A DNA stretch of 64,000 nt from Pyrinomonas methylaliphatogenes (GTDB lineage Bacteria > Acidobacteriota > Blastocatellia > Pyrinomonadales > Pyrinomonadaceae). Location of the stretch: the NCBI RefSeq assembly GCF_000820845.2, contig NZ_CBXV010000008.1:852705-916704 (forward strand). The letters run 5' to 3'. Shown here piece after piece: positions 9,290 to 18,830 of the stretch (position 1 is its first letter; every line of letters begins with the position of its first letter). A model generated the notes under the pieces. It was not told where the DNA came from. It searched no databases and saw nothing but the letters and a program-made list of their open reading frames with translations. Made by a program: the position numbers and the translations under genes.

Positions 9290-10339
9290 ATGCCTTTCAT
9301 CACTTGGACAGGTGGATGGCGTTATTCGATCACGCTCATCTTGGCAGCGATAATCGGCGTACAGGCGCGAGGGCAGAGCGGCACCGATTTTATCGGGACC
9401 GGGGGAAGGCATGTGATTCAAGGGCGCATCGTCTTCCCTTCGGGCCGAAGATCGGATGCGCGTTTGAGGGTCAGGCTCGAAAGCAACAGCAATCTTTCCG
9501 GCGACCTGTCCGTCTTGGCCGATATGAACGGTTCGTTCAAATTCCAGGGTTTAAGGCCGGGGACCTACACGGTTATCGTCGAGGGGGGAGAAAGTTACGA
9601 GACGGTTCGGGAGCGGATTTTCATCGAACCCGAAGAGACTGGTCCGGTGCGTGGCACGACTCCTCCTCGGTATTACACCGTGCAGATCTACTTGCAGCCC
9701 AAAGGGGAGAGGAGGGGTGAGGGAAAGCCGGAGGTGGTCAACTCGAGCCTCGCCGGTGTCCCCAAGCTGGCCGCTGACTACTATCGGAAAGCGTCGGAGC
9801 TAGCGCGCCAAGGCGCGACGAACGAGGCGATCGAGAATCTGCGACAGGCTCTGCTCATCTATCCGGACTTCACCCTGGCTTGGGGAGATCTCGGAGTTCA
9901 GTATCTCAAGTTGAAACAGTTTGACAAAGCGGCGAAAGCTTTAGAAGCTGGTTTGAAGCTCGATCCTGACGATTTCGGGATGCTCTTGACGTATGGCCTT
10001 GTTCTACTCGAAAAGGGCGAGTACGGCGCTTCCGCTGACAAGTTGAGGCGTGCGATTAAAGTTCGCAACTCATCGCCGCTCGGGCACTACTATCTCGGCC
10101 TCGTGCTGATAAGGCAGAGGAAGTTCGATGAAGCGGAAGATGAGTTGCGCCTCGCCAGCGACTTGAGCGGGAATAAGATGGCGTCGGCCCATTATTACTT
10201 GGGCGGTATCTACTGGCAGCGGCGCGATTATCGGCGTGCGATCGACGAGTTGGAGAGTTATCTGCGTTTGGAACCGAATGCGCCCAATGCCGAGCGTGTC
10301 CGAAGCACGATAAAGGAGTTGCGCGAGAAGCAGAAGTAG
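9290..10339 (+). CDS. Exported carboxypeptidase-regulatory-like plus TPR protein
   Basis: A 349-residue protein. Start ATG 9290 follows GGAGGGAGGGCCC and gives a signal peptide (SITLILAAIIGVQARGQ), so longer upstream readings are not preferred. Residues about 45-125 form a regulatory-like beta sandwich (IQGRIVFPSGRRSDARLRVR, then FKFQGLRPGTYTVIVEGG). From about 165 to the end are TPR units, for example LAWGDLGVQYLKLKQFDKAA and ASAHYYLGGIYWQRRDYRRA. It is probably periplasmic or surface-associated. The regulatory-like domain echoes the one in the upstream TonB receptor, hinting at a common envelope role, though a terminator separates them. There is no enzymatic motif. Confidence 0.8.
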   Translation: MPFITWTGGWRYSITLILAAIIGVQARGQSGTDFIGTGGRHVIQGRIVFPSGRRSDARLRVRLESNSNLSGDLSVLADMNGSFKFQGLRPGTYTVIVEGGESYETVRERIFIEPEETGPVRGTTPPRYYTVQIYLQPKGERRGEGKPEVVNSSLAGVPKLAADYYRKASELARQGATNEAIENLRQALLIYPDFTLAWGDLGVQYLKLKQFDKAAKALEAGLKLDPDDFGMLLTYGLVLLEKGEYGASADKLRRAIKVRNSSPLGHYYLGLVLIRQRKFDEAEDELRLASDLSGNKMASAHYYLGGIYWQRRDYRRAIDELESYLRLEPNAPNAERVRSTIKELREKQK

Positions 10340-10861
10340 CGCTGACGGTCTCGAACCGGACCGATCGGGCCTGAGCGCGCCAAGCTGCGCGAAAGGCAGA
10401 GGTGGCGATAAGACGCCTGTTGGTCTTGGGGGATGCGCGTATGTCGGATCGCTCCTGAACGTGTTACGCTTGCGATGGATACGTCCCGCAGCAGGAGCCG
10501 CCCTCGGCCCGCTTGCGCCTCTGTCTTCGGGGCGTCGAAGGCAGAGTCCATGGCCCTCTTCCCGCAACACGCTCGCGATCTCATCAGCGCGACCGAGCGC
10601 ATTATGGGCTCACTGCCCGCCTCTTCCCGCAACACGCTCGCGATCTCATCTTCATTCTAACGCGCGCTTGCCGAAGCGCTATCCGCTCGTTTGTCGCGCG
10701 AGAGCGATTGGGGCGGCGCCATCAGCCGTCCAAGCTTTTGGTTTATCGGTCTGCTGCGTTACTATTGCAAATCCGACTATCCGTTCACCGGCGCGCCCGA
10801 AGTCACCGTGCGAGGCGCGCCGCGGATGGTGCCAGATAAGTTGAATCGTCAAGTTGATCCT
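10340..10861. other. Intergenic region upstream of ileS (522 bp)
   Basis: A long non-coding spacer. It holds a direct-repeat pair (separate entry) and otherwise shows no gene, tRNA or recognisable T-box. An in-frame extension of ileS to ATG 10826 is possible. Confidence 0.5.
10556..10650. repeat. Direct-repeat pair, 30 bp, period 65
   Basis: Copies at 10556-10585 and 10621-10650 are identical over 30 bp (beginning CTCTTCCCGCAACACGCTCG) and enclose a unique 35-bp spacer. They lie outside coding sequence. They have the same geometry as the other repeat pairs in the window but an unrelated sequence. Confidence 0.85.
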
Positions 10862-13753
10862 ATGTCTACGGAAACGCCACTCGATTTGAAGAAGACGGTC
10901 AATCTGCCACGCACAAGGTTTGCGCAGCAAGCTAACCTCGTGCAGTCCGAGCCAGCGCGGCTGAAGAGATGGGCTGAGATGGATCTTTACGGGAAGATCC
11001 GCGCCGCGCGCCGCAATCGTCCGAAGTTCATCTTGCACGATGGACCACCGTACGCCAACGCCGACATTCACATCGGCACGGCGATGAACAAGATCCTTAA
11101 AGATTTCATCGTCAAATCGCGCACCATGATGGGATACGATGCGCCCTTCGTCCCCGGCTACGATTGTCACGGGCTGCCGATCGAGCTTCATGTGGATCGC
11201 AAACTGGGCGAAAAGAAGGCGAAGATGAGCGCCGTCGCTTTCCGTCGCGCGTGTCGCGAGCATGCCTCAAACGCGCTCAAACGTCAGACGCGCGACTTTC
11301 AGCGCTTGGGCGTTTTCGGCGAGTGGTCCAATCCGTATCTCACCATGTCGAATGAGTACGAAGCGGAAACGGCGCGGCTGTTTGCGCGCTTCGTCGAACG
11401 CGGCTTCGTCTATCGCGGCGCGCGTCCCGTCTACTGGTGCATTCACGATCAGACGGCGTTAGCCGAAGCCGAAGTCGAATACCGCGAACACACGAGCCCA
11501 TCGATCTACGTCAAATTCCCGTTTGCTGACGATCCGGCGAAGATCGCGCCGGAACTTGCCGGGCGCAAGGTCTTCTTTTTGATCTGGACGACGACGCCGT
11601 GGACGCTGCCCGCCAATCTCGGCATCGCCGTCAACCCACTGTTCGAATATGCGGCGGTCGAGCATGGTGATGATGTCTACATCGTCGCCAGCGAACTGGT
11701 CGAAACGGTCGCCGAAAAATGTGGGCTCAACGGCGCGCGTGTGATTGCGCGCTTTTCCGGCGAAAAACTGGACCGGCTCGAGTGTCGTCATCCGTGGATC
11801 GAACGGCGCTCGCTGCTAATGCTCGGCGAACACGTCACGCTCGGCGGCGAGGCGGACGCCGAAACCGAGCTCGACGTGCGCGCTTCGCGCGACAAGAAGG
11901 TGACCGGCAAAGCGGGCACGGGATTGGTCCACACGGCTCCCGGTCACGGTCACGACGACTTCGTCATCGGCGGGCGTTACGGTTTGGAAGTTTACTGTCC
12001 GGTGGACAATGCCGGGAGGTTCACCGCGGAGGTTGAGCATTTTGCCGGCGAGCGCGTCTTCGATGCGAATCCGAAGATCATCGAACTGCTGCGCGAGCGC
12101 GGCATGCTTCTTTTCAGCGAGCAGTACAGACATCGCTACCCGCATTGCTGGCGGTGTCACAATCCCGTGATCTTCCGCGCCACGCCCCAATGGTTCATCT
12201 CGCTCGATCGGCGCGCGCGCGATCTAGAAGATGGGGCATCGTTGCGCGAGATGGCGCTACGCGAGGTCGAGCGCGTCGAGTGGATCCCGAGTTGGGGACG
12301 CGACCGTATGCGCAACACCATCAGCGGGCGCCCCGATTGGTGTGTGTCGCGGCAGAGGTTGTGGGGCGTGCCGATCCCGGCCTTCTACTGCAGAGCTTGC
12401 GGCGAGACGGTCGCTTCGCCCGAGATCATGCGCCACGTGGCCGATATCTTCGAGCGGGAATCAGCCGATGCGTGGTACGCGCGCGAGGCGAAGGACCTTT
12501 TGCCCGAAGGTTTCAGGTGCCCGAAGTGCGGCGCCGCCGATTGGTCCAAAGAATCGGACATCCTCGACGTTTGGTTCGACAGTGGTTCATCTTCGGTCGC
12601 TGTGCTCGAAAAGTATCCGGAGTTGCGGTGGCCCGCCGATGTCTATCTCGAAGGCGGAGATCAGTTTCGCGGCTGGTTCAACTCCTCCCTGATCGTCGCT
12701 TTGGCGGCGCACAACGCGGCGCCCTACCGGACGGTCGTCGCGCACGGTTGGGTTGTGGACGGCGAGGGGCGCGCGATGCACAAATCGCTGGGCAACGCGA
12801 TCTCGCCCAACGAAGTGATTCAACAATCCGGCGCCGAAGTGCTGCGTCTATGGACCGCTTCTTCCGATTATCACGAAGACATGCGCTGCTCGCCGGAGAT
12901 ATTGCAGCGGGTGGCGGAGTCCTATCGCAAATTGCGCAACACGGCGCGGTTCGCGCTCGGAAACTTGCACGGTTTCGACCCGCAGCGCGATTCCGTCTCT
13001 TACGAGGAGATGGAGGAGATCGACCGTTGGGCGTTGGCCGAGCTGAACCGCGTCATCGAGCGCGCGCTCGAAGCTTACGAGCATTATGAGTTTCACGCTG
13101 TCTATCATGCGCTTCATCATTACTGCACGGTGACGCTCTCGGCGCTCTATTTCGACATCATCAAAGACCGGCTCTACACTTTCGCGCCGCGCAGCCGCGC
13201 GCGCCGTTCGGCGCAAACGGCGCTCTATCGCATCGCGGACGCGCTGGCGCGACTGCTCGCGCCGATTCTGGTCTTCACGGCGGATGAAATTTGGGAGAAT
13301 CTGCCATCTTCCGGCGACGAACAGCTTCCGTCCATCCACTTGGCCGAATTCCCGCGCATTCAGCGCGCGGAGGGTGAAGAGGAGTTGTTGCAGAGGTGGG
13401 AGCGGCTCTTCGGCGTGCGCGATCAAGTCTTGCGCGCGCTCGAGGAGGCGCGCCAAGCGAAGATGATCGGATCTTCCTTGGAAGCGCGCGTGCGCTTGCG
13501 CGTCGGCGGCGCGCTCCGCGAGCTGCTCGAGCGATATCGCGATCAACTCCGCTATATCTTCATCGTTTCGCAAGTTGAGCTCGAAGCCGGGACCGAAGGC
13601 GAGTTGCAAGTCGAAGTCGCCCGCGCGCTCGGGCAAAAATGCGAACGATGCTGGAACTACTCACCGCGCGTCGGAGAGTCGGAGCGTTACCCGACCGTGT
13701 GTGAACGGTGCGTCGAAGCGTTGGCCGAAATAGAACGGGAGGGGGCGGCGTGA
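10862..13753 (+). CDS. ileS: Isoleucyl-tRNA synthetase
   Basis: A 963-residue class Ia aminoacyl-tRNA synthetase. The HIGH-type motif is [20 protein letters not shown] near residue 60. The KMSKS loop reads [10 protein letters not shown], an AMHKS variant. A C-terminal zinc finger CERCW plus CERC closes the protein. The editing (CP1) domain lies between, including [15 protein letters not shown] 10862 starts a typical IleRS N-terminus but has a weak Shine-Dalgarno; ATG 10826 in the same frame is the alternative. The stop overlaps the start of lspA (GTGA), so the two are translationally coupled, a common bacterial arrangement. Confidence 0.97.
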   Translation: MSTETPLDLKKTVNLPRTRFAQQANLVQSEPARLKRWAEMDLYGKIRAARRNRPKFILHDGPPYANADIHIGTAMNKILKDFIVKSRTMMGYDAPFVPGYDCHGLPIELHVDRKLGEKKAKMSAVAFRRACREHASNALKRQTRDFQRLGVFGEWSNPYLTMSNEYEAETARLFARFVERGFVYRGARPVYWCIHDQTALAEAEVEYREHTSPSIYVKFPFADDPAKIAPELAGRKVFFLIWTTTPWTLPANLGIAVNPLFEYAAVEHGDDVYIVASELVETVAEKCGLNGARVIARFSGEKLDRLECRHPWIERRSLLMLGEHVTLGGEADAETELDVRASRDKKVTGKAGTGLVHTAPGHGHDDFVIGGRYGLEVYCPVDNAGRFTAEVEHFAGERVFDANPKIIELLRERGMLLFSEQYRHRYPHCWRCHNPVIFRATPQWFISLDRRARDLEDGASLREMALREVERVEWIPSWGRDRMRNTISGRPDWCVSRQRLWGVPIPAFYCRACGETVASPEIMRHVADIFERESADAWYAREAKDLLPEGFRCPKCGAADWSKESDILDVWFDSGSSSVAVLEKYPELRWPADVYLEGGDQFRGWFNSSLIVALAAHNAAPYRTVVAHGWVVDGEGRAMHKSLGNAISPNEVIQQSGAEVLRLWTASSDYHEDMRCSPEILQRVAESYRKLRNTARFALGNLHGFDPQRDSVSYEEMEEIDRWALAELNRVIERALEAYEHYEFHAVYHALHHYCTVTLSALYFDIIKDRLYTFAPRSRARRSAQTALYRIADALARLLAPILVFTADEIWENLPSSGDEQLPSIHLAEFPRIQRAEGEEELLQRWERLFGVRDQVLRALEEARQAKMIGSSLEARVRLRVGGALRELLERYRDQLRYIFIVSQVELEAGTEGELQVEVARALGQKCERCWNYSPRVGESERYPTVCERCVEALAEIEREGAA

Positions 13754-14265
13754 AGGCGAGCGGGGTTTTATGGCGGCTGGCTTACTTGCTAGCTGCATCG
13801 GGCATCCTGATCGTCGATCAGATGAGCAAGGCGTGGGCGGCCCGCTTCCTTCGCCTCAGGGCGGATCGGATCATCATCCCCGGATTGCTCAACTTCTCTT
13901 ACGCGGAGAATCGCGGCATCGCGTTCGGTCAACTGCAAGAGGGCGGCCCCTTTGGGCGTTGGTTGCTCGTTGTGCTAGCGGGGCTCGCCGCGCTCTTCGT
14001 CCTGCTCTATTTCTTCCGCACGCCACGCGAAGATGATCGCGTGTTGGGCGCTTGTGCGCTCTTACTTGCGGGCATCACGGGGAATCTTCTGGACCGCATC
14101 AGACTCGGTTTCGTTATTGATTTCATCGATGTGCATGTAGGGAGTTATCATTGGCCGACGTTCAACGTCGCCGATGCGAGCATTTGCGTCGGAGCTTTTC
14201 TGCTCGCTCTCGATCTGTTCAGGAAAGAGCGCGAGCCAGCGGGCAAAAAAGCGCGCGGCGCGTGA
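13750..14265 (+). CDS. lspA: Lipoprotein signal peptidase (signal peptidase II)
   Basis: A 171-residue inner-membrane aspartyl protease that removes signal peptides from diacylated prolipoproteins. It starts at GTG 13750 overlapping the ileS stop, with GGGAGGGGG upstream. Four hydrophobic segments are visible. The two catalytic aspartates lie in the conserved stretches ITGNLLDRI and FNVADASI. The early motif DQMSKAW and AENRGIAFG also match the family. Lgt, the preceding step in lipoprotein maturation, is encoded 200 bp downstream. Confidence 0.95.
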   Translation: MKASGVLWRLAYLLAASGILIVDQMSKAWAARFLRLRADRIIIPGLLNFSYAENRGIAFGQLQEGGPFGRWLLVVLAGLAALFVLLYFFRTPREDDRVLGACALLLAGITGNLLDRIRLGFVIDFIDVHVGSYHWPTFNVADASICVGAFLLALDLFRKEREPAGKKARGA

Positions 14266-14461
14266 CGGGATCGTCGGGCGAGCGCGTTCGAAGAGAGAAA
14301 GGCTCTTAAGCGAGGGGATAGTCCTCTCCGAGACAGGCAGAGATCGCATCCAAATACTTGGTAGAATCTTAAGCGGAGAGAATGAACCTCTCCTGCCTTC
14401 GACGTGAAGGGATGATCGAACGATCCTGTGCGCTCTTTAAGGAAGGGAGCTCAAAGGGGCG

Positions 14462-15256
14462 ATGTATCCGGAGATACTCCGCATCGGTAGTTTTTCGCTC
14501 AACACATATGGTCTTCTGCTCGCGATCGCTTTCCTCGCCGCGCTTTTTGTCGCTGCAAGGTTGGCCGAGCGCGACGGGCTGCCGCGCGAGCGCATCTACG
14601 ATCTCGGATTGTGGATGTTGCTTGCGGCGATCGTGGGTTCGAAGATCCTGATGCTCTTGACCGAGCCTTCCTATCGCGAGAACCCGTGGCATCTTTTCTC
14701 GCTCGATTTCCTGCGGTCGGGCGGAGTCTTCTACGGCGGTTTTATCGCCGCTGTCATCACGGGTTATCTTCTCGTGCGCCATTACGAGCTCCCTTGGTGG
14801 AAGACGGCGGATGCTTTCGCGCCCGGCATCGCTCTGGGGCAGGCCATCGGACGGCAAGGCTGTTTCGCCGCCGGATGTTGTTGGGGGAGACCGACGACGT
14901 TGCCGTGGGGCGTGCGCTTTACGGAGCAGGCGCATGAGTTGACCGGCGTGCCGACTGAAGAGTATCTTCACCCAACTCAACTTTATGAATCCTTCGCCGC
15001 GCTCGCGCTCTTCCTGCTGCTCCTGTGGTTCTACCGTCGCAAACGCTTCGATGGTCAGATCATCTTGCTCTACGCGACGCTCTATGCGGTAATTCGTTTC
15101 GTCATCGAATTCTTCCGTGACGACCCGCGCGGCGATATCGCCGGATTGACGACGCTCACGGGACTTTCCACCTCGCAACTGATCAGCCTGTTTGTCGGCA
15201 TCGGTGCCTCGTTGCTCCTCGTTCTACGTTGGCGTCGCGCGGCGCATCCTTCGTGA
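14462..15256 (+). CDS. lgt: Prolipoprotein diacylglyceryl transferase
   Basis: A 264-residue polytopic membrane enzyme that transfers diacylglyceryl from phosphatidylglycerol to the lipobox cysteine. Family marks are the opening MYPEILRIGSFSLNTYGLL, the Lgt signature GRQGCFAAGCCWG with RPTTLPWGVRF, and HPTQLYES. Hydrophobic helices run through the length, the last near residues 240-258. ATG 14462 follows GGAAGGGAGC. The gene ends 4 bp before the rluD start, so the two form an operon, and with lspA this makes a lipoprotein-maturation cluster. Confidence 0.95.
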   Translation: MYPEILRIGSFSLNTYGLLLAIAFLAALFVAARLAERDGLPRERIYDLGLWMLLAAIVGSKILMLLTEPSYRENPWHLFSLDFLRSGGVFYGGFIAAVITGYLLVRHYELPWWKTADAFAPGIALGQAIGRQGCFAAGCCWGRPTTLPWGVRFTEQAHELTGVPTEEYLHPTQLYESFAALALFLLLLWFYRRKRFDGQIILLYATLYAVIRFVIEFFRDDPRGDIAGLTTLTGLSTSQLISLFVGIGASLLLVLRWRRAAHPS

Positions 15257-15260
15257 AACC

Positions 15261-16271
15261 ATGAAGGGGATCGATCTCGATCGGGTGGAGAAAGAGGCGG
15301 TCTCGACCGGTGATGCGACGGAAACGCTCACCTTCGTCGTTGATGAGGAGGATGCGGGCAAGCGGTTGGACGTTTATTTGGCCGCGCGCATCCCTGATTG
15401 GAGCCGAGCGCGCATCAAGCGCGTGATCGAAGCGGGCGATGTGTTGATCGAAGGACAGTTGGTCAAGCCTGCGCATCGCCTGCGCGCTGGGGAGAGGATC
15501 GAAGTCGAATTACCGGAAGTCCGCCCGATCGATCTGCGCCCGGAAAACATCCCGCTCGACATCGTTTACGAAGATGAATCGTTGATCGTCATCAATAAAC
15601 CAGCCGGTTTGGTCGTGCATCCCGGAGCGGGCGTTAGAACGGGAACGCTCGCTAACGCGCTCGCTTACCATTTCCACAAGCTCTCCGAACGCGGCGGGCC
15701 GCTTCGTCCAGGGATAGTCCATCGCCTCGATCGCGAGACTTCGGGGCTGATCGTCGTCGCAAAAAACGAGACGGCGCATGAAGGGCTCGCCGAACAGTTC
15801 CATTCGCGCGAAGTCTTCAAATCGTATGTCGCTCTCGTCCATGGCCATGTGGCCGAAGACTCAGGGCGCATCGATCAGCCGATCGGGCGTCATCCGGTTC
15901 ATCGCACGCGCATGGCCGTGGCGCGCGATGGACGTCCGGCGCTCACGATCTTTCGCGTGCGGCAGAGGTTCAAAAAATTCACCCTGCTCGATGTCGTGAT
16001 AAAGACTGGCCGCACGCATCAGATCCGCGTCCATCTCGCATGGTTGAAGCATCCGGTCGTTGGAGACACCGAATACGGACAGGGGCGCGATCGGACCATC
16101 TCGGATTTGCGCGCGCGTGCGCTCATCGCCGGACTTCGGCGCCAATTCTTGCACGCGGAGAGATTGGGATTTCGCCATCCGCGCACAGGCGAGTGGATGG
16201 AGTTTCTCGCGCCACTTCCGCCTGAACTGGAAGGCTTCTTGAGGGAATTGAAAGAGATCGAAAGCGCTTGA
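15261..16271 (+). CDS. rluD: RluD-type 23S rRNA pseudouridine synthase
   Basis: A 336-residue enzyme with an N-terminal S4 RNA-binding domain (about residues 22-90: GKRLDVYLAARIPDWSRARI). A pseudouridine synthase domain follows, with the catalytic aspartate in GIVHRLDRETSGLIVVAKN. Later motifs include KTGRTHQIRVHL. By family, RluD converts uridines in helix 69 of 23S rRNA; RluC-like specificity cannot be excluded. ATG 15261 lies 4 bp after lgt. Earlier in-frame codons overlap lgt and are not family-like. Confidence 0.92.
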   Translation: MKGIDLDRVEKEAVSTGDATETLTFVVDEEDAGKRLDVYLAARIPDWSRARIKRVIEAGDVLIEGQLVKPAHRLRAGERIEVELPEVRPIDLRPENIPLDIVYEDESLIVINKPAGLVVHPGAGVRTGTLANALAYHFHKLSERGGPLRPGIVHRLDRETSGLIVVAKNETAHEGLAEQFHSREVFKSYVALVHGHVAEDSGRIDQPIGRHPVHRTRMAVARDGRPALTIFRVRQRFKKFTLLDVVIKTGRTHQIRVHLAWLKHPVVGDTEYGQGRDRTISDLRARALIAGLRRQFLHAERLGFRHPRTGEWMEFLAPLPPELEGFLRELKEIESA

Positions 16272-16311
16272 CTCGGGCATCGTCGCAGACTGCGCCTTTG
16301 GATCATTTGAG

Positions 16312-17577
16312 ATGAAGATCACGCTTCTCGATCCTTCTCTCGTATTGCTCGTTGGCCCTTCCGGCTGCGGCAAGACGACGTTCGCGCGTCGGCATTTCAA
16401 ACCGACGGAGATCGCTTCATCCGATTACTATCGCGCGCTCATCTCGGATGACGAGAATGACCAGAGCGTCACACGCGAGGCTTTCGAGCTGTTACATGCG
16501 GTCGTCGCCAAACGCCTCGCTCGCGGTAAGATCACGGTCGTCGATGCGACTAACGTGAAGGCCGAGGCGCGAAGGCCGCTCATCAAACTGGCCCGGCGTT
16601 ATCATCTGCCCATCATCGCCATCGTTTTCAATTTGCCGACGGAAATCTGCAAAGAGCGCAACCGCAGGCGCGCCGAGCGGAGCGTTCCCGATTACGTCGT
16701 CGAAAGGCAGCATGATGATCTGCAAGCCTCCCTCGGCGAGATACGGCGCGAAGGCTTCCATCGCATCTACGAGTGCAATGGAGCGGATGAAGCGGAGGCT
16801 GCGGTATTGGAGCGAGTCCCGCTGCGCTGTGACCGACGCGCCGAGCTTGGGCCGTTCGACATCATCGGCGATGTACATGGATGTTTCGATGAATTGTGCG
16901 CTCTGCTCGATAGACTCGAATACGAGTTCATCGCGACGCAGCCGAGCTACGCGATCAAGCATGCCGATGGGCGGCGCCCCATCTTTTTGGGCGATCTCAT
17001 CACGCGCGGACCGAATTCGCTCGAAGCGCTCAAACTCGTGATGGATGTGGTGGAGGCCGGAGCTGGTCTTTGCGTTCCCGGAGATCGAGAGGCGCTCCTC
17101 GCGCGCAAGCTTCGCGGGCGCAACATCGCGTTGCCCCGTGATTTGAGCGAGACGTTAGAGCAGCTTGAGAACGCTCCGCCGGAGTTCCGCCGCCGCGTCG
17201 CCACGTTCATCGAACGGTTGCCGAGTCACTACCTGCTCGACGGTGGGCGTTTGGTCGTCGCCCATGCCGGCTTAGTCGAGCAGATGCAGGGGCGCAGTTC
17301 GCGGCAGGTCCGCACCTTCGCCCTTTATGGTGAGACTTTGGGCGAAGTTGATGGCTGGACCGATCCGCGAAGGTTCGGTTGGGTTGCGCGCTACACGGGG
17401 CGCGCGCTGGTCGTTTACGGACACACGCCAACGCCTGATCCCGAGTGGATCAATAACACGATCAACTTGGATACGGGATGCGTGTTGGGCGGGAAGTTGA
17501 CTGCCCTGCGTTATCCGGAGATGGAGATCGTGCAGGTGACGGCGCAAAAGATCTACTTCGCCCCTCCCTCAAGATGA
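16312..17577 (+). CDS. Pnkp-like polynucleotide kinase / degenerate phosphatase, no ligase domain
   Basis: A 421-residue protein. The N-terminal P-loop kinase (about 1-170) has GPSGCGKTTFARR, DATNVKAEAR and an arginine-rich lid KERNRRRAER, as in bacterial Pnkp 5'-kinases. A calcineurin-like phosphoesterase follows (about 180-415) with DIIGDVHGCFDE, VVAHAGL and VYGHTPTPDPEW. Two metal motifs are altered: the usual GDxxDRGP reads GDLITRGP, and the usual GNHD/E reads GDRE, losing the metal-ligand Asn and the catalytic His. Bacterial Pnkp of the Hen1 RNA-repair system has a C-terminal ligase that is absent here, and no hen1 is adjacent. Kinase activity is likely; phosphatase activity is doubtful. 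Confidence 0.8.
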   Translation: MKITLLDPSLVLLVGPSGCGKTTFARRHFKPTEIASSDYYRALISDDENDQSVTREAFELLHAVVAKRLARGKITVVDATNVKAEARRPLIKLARRYHLPIIAIVFNLPTEICKERNRRRAERSVPDYVVERQHDDLQASLGEIRREGFHRIYECNGADEAEAAVLERVPLRCDRRAELGPFDIIGDVHGCFDELCALLDRLEYEFIATQPSYAIKHADGRRPIFLGDLITRGPNSLEALKLVMDVVEAGAGLCVPGDREALLARKLRGRNIALPRDLSETLEQLENAPPEFRRRVATFIERLPSHYLLDGGRLVVAHAGLVEQMQGRSSRQVRTFALYGETLGEVDGWTDPRRFGWVARYTGRALVVYGHTPTPDPEWINNTINLDTGCVLGGKLTALRYPEMEIVQVTAQKIYFAPPSR

Positions 17578-17580
17578 ATA

Positions 17581-17613
17581 GCGCGTGGGGCGAATAAGGC
17601 GCCCACGCGCTTT
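17581..17613 (+). terminator. Possible rho-independent terminator
   Basis: A 9-bp G+C-rich perfect stem (17581-17589 with 17602-17610) and a 12-nt loop, followed by only three T. It lies just after the Pnkp-like stop codon. The short T tract makes it a weak call. Confidence 0.45.
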
Positions 17614-17707
17614 CGGTCCATGTGATCGTTCGCTGCGCAGCCACTGGAAACACTAAGACAAGCCGCACATTCAAATCTTTCTATCCATGTGATCGTTCGC
17701 TGCGCAG
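17610..17707. repeat. Direct-repeat pair, 24 bp exact (31 bp with 2 mismatches), period 67
   Basis: Copies at 17610-17640 and 17677-17707 share an exact 24-bp core starting TCCATGTGATCGTTCGCTGC and ending in palindromic CTGCGCAG. The preceding CTTTC also matches. A unique spacer of 36 bp separates them. The pair lies in the spacer between two convergent genes. Confidence 0.8.
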
Positions 17708-17790
17708 ACCCTTGCGCCTCATGGCGCGGAGCTTTCGCGGGAGCGCTGCGCGTTTACTCCGTTCTCTAAGCGACCGTTGTGCGAAGCGCT

Positions 17791-18459
17791 TCAAACGGAG
17801 CTTTTCACTCGCCGACGGCGCAGGTATAGTCCGGCTAGACCGCTCCCCAGCAGCGTGATCGTCATCGGCTCCGGCACCGGCTTGGTCTCTATCGTGAGAC
17901 TGATGCCATCGTTGTAATAGTGGCAATCGGGATCGAAGCCGAGCGCGAAATCGCCGCCGTTCAGGATATAGTTCTGCAAGGCTTGAAGTTGAGCCGTGCT
18001 GAACGTATAGGTGAAATTGGTCCCTTGTTTGCCGGGCCAAGGGGAGTAGTCATCGGCGAATTCCTGGGACGTCAAAAAGGTATCCGCCGTGCCCGGAGCG
18101 ACCAGCCAGTTCGGATTGTTGTGGTATCGGGTGTTCACGAAATCATCCGTGATATCGGTCACGGGCGCGCTGTTCGTCGGATCATCAACGAAAGATTTCA
18201 CGCCGCTCCATTTGGCCGTATCGAGCAGATGAATGAAGAGCATGTTGTCGCTATCATCCCAGTTGCGGATGTTCTTGATCGTAAGCTTTGCGCTCGTGAT
18301 CACTTGACCGTTTAAATTCACCCCATCGATCCGCCACGTGTAGACGTAGTGGTGGTCCAGATCGCCCAGATCGCTCGGGCTGGGAGTGAACGTCAAAGTG
18401 CTCGCCGAAGCGACGCTTGCGGCGGAGAGGAGCAGGAGAGCTAAGAGAATCTTCCTCAC
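17791..18459 (-). CDS. PEP-CTERM sorting-domain protein
   Basis: A 222-residue exported protein. The preferred start is GTG 18457-18459, which has GGAGGA 8 nt upstream and gives a clean signal peptide (RKILLALLLLSAASVASA). The middle (TFTPSPSDLGDLDHHYVYTW onwards) is a beta-rich, Asp/Asn-rich extracellular module. The C-terminus has the PEP-CTERM tripartite signal: VPEP, a hydrophobic helix (ITLLGSGLAGLYL) and RRRR. Such proteins are processed by exosortase and often occur with exopolysaccharide. No exosortase gene is in this window. The gene stands alone, convergent with the Pnkp-like gene; the specific function is unknown. Confidence 0.85.
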   Translation of the reverse strand: MRKILLALLLLSAASVASASTLTFTPSPSDLGDLDHHYVYTWRIDGVNLNGQVITSAKLTIKNIRNWDDSDNMLFIHLLDTAKWSGVKSFVDDPTNSAPVTDITDDFVNTRYHNNPNWLVAPGTADTFLTSQEFADDYSPWPGKQGTNFTYTFSTAQLQALQNYILNGGDFALGFDPDCHYYNDGISLTIETKPVPEPMTITLLGSGLAGLYLRRRRVKSSV

Positions 18460-18830
18460 GGTTGCTAATCCTCCACAAATATTCGCGAGTTTCGTCATCT
18501 CGCACAGTTGGCCATAGCGAGGTTGCCTTGATCTCCGTTCGGCGCAATGGCGCCCCGAGACGCACATTCGCCGAGGTTGCTCTAAAATGTGCCGGGTCAG
18601 CGGCAAAGCTGATAGCGGGTTCGACCTTTCATCAGCTTGAGGCAAAAGGAGTGATCCCTCACGCGGGACTGCCGATCTTATGCCGAGTTTCGGACAGCCT
18701 GAGCATCCATGCTATGAAACGGCCCCTTTGCGCGCCGGCTCTCAACCTCTTCAGTGAATACTAAATCTTCAATCGAGCGACGATTCCAGAGATCTTCGGA
18801 AAATCTTTACCGTCGCCAGATGATTCGCCC
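18460..18830. other. Intergenic region, nothing recognised (371 bp)
   Basis: It lies upstream of the PEP-CTERM gene and downstream of the thioesterase gene. No reading frame with family features, RNA, terminator or convincing repeat was seen. Confidence 0.4.

Noticed and set aside
10340-10861. T-box riboswitch ahead of ileS
   Set aside because: No T-box sequence (TGGNACCGCG-like) or specifier stem was found.
18518-18580. Direct repeat CGAGGTTGC near the PEP-CTERM gene
   Set aside because: Only 9 bp match and the spacing does not fit; within chance expectation.
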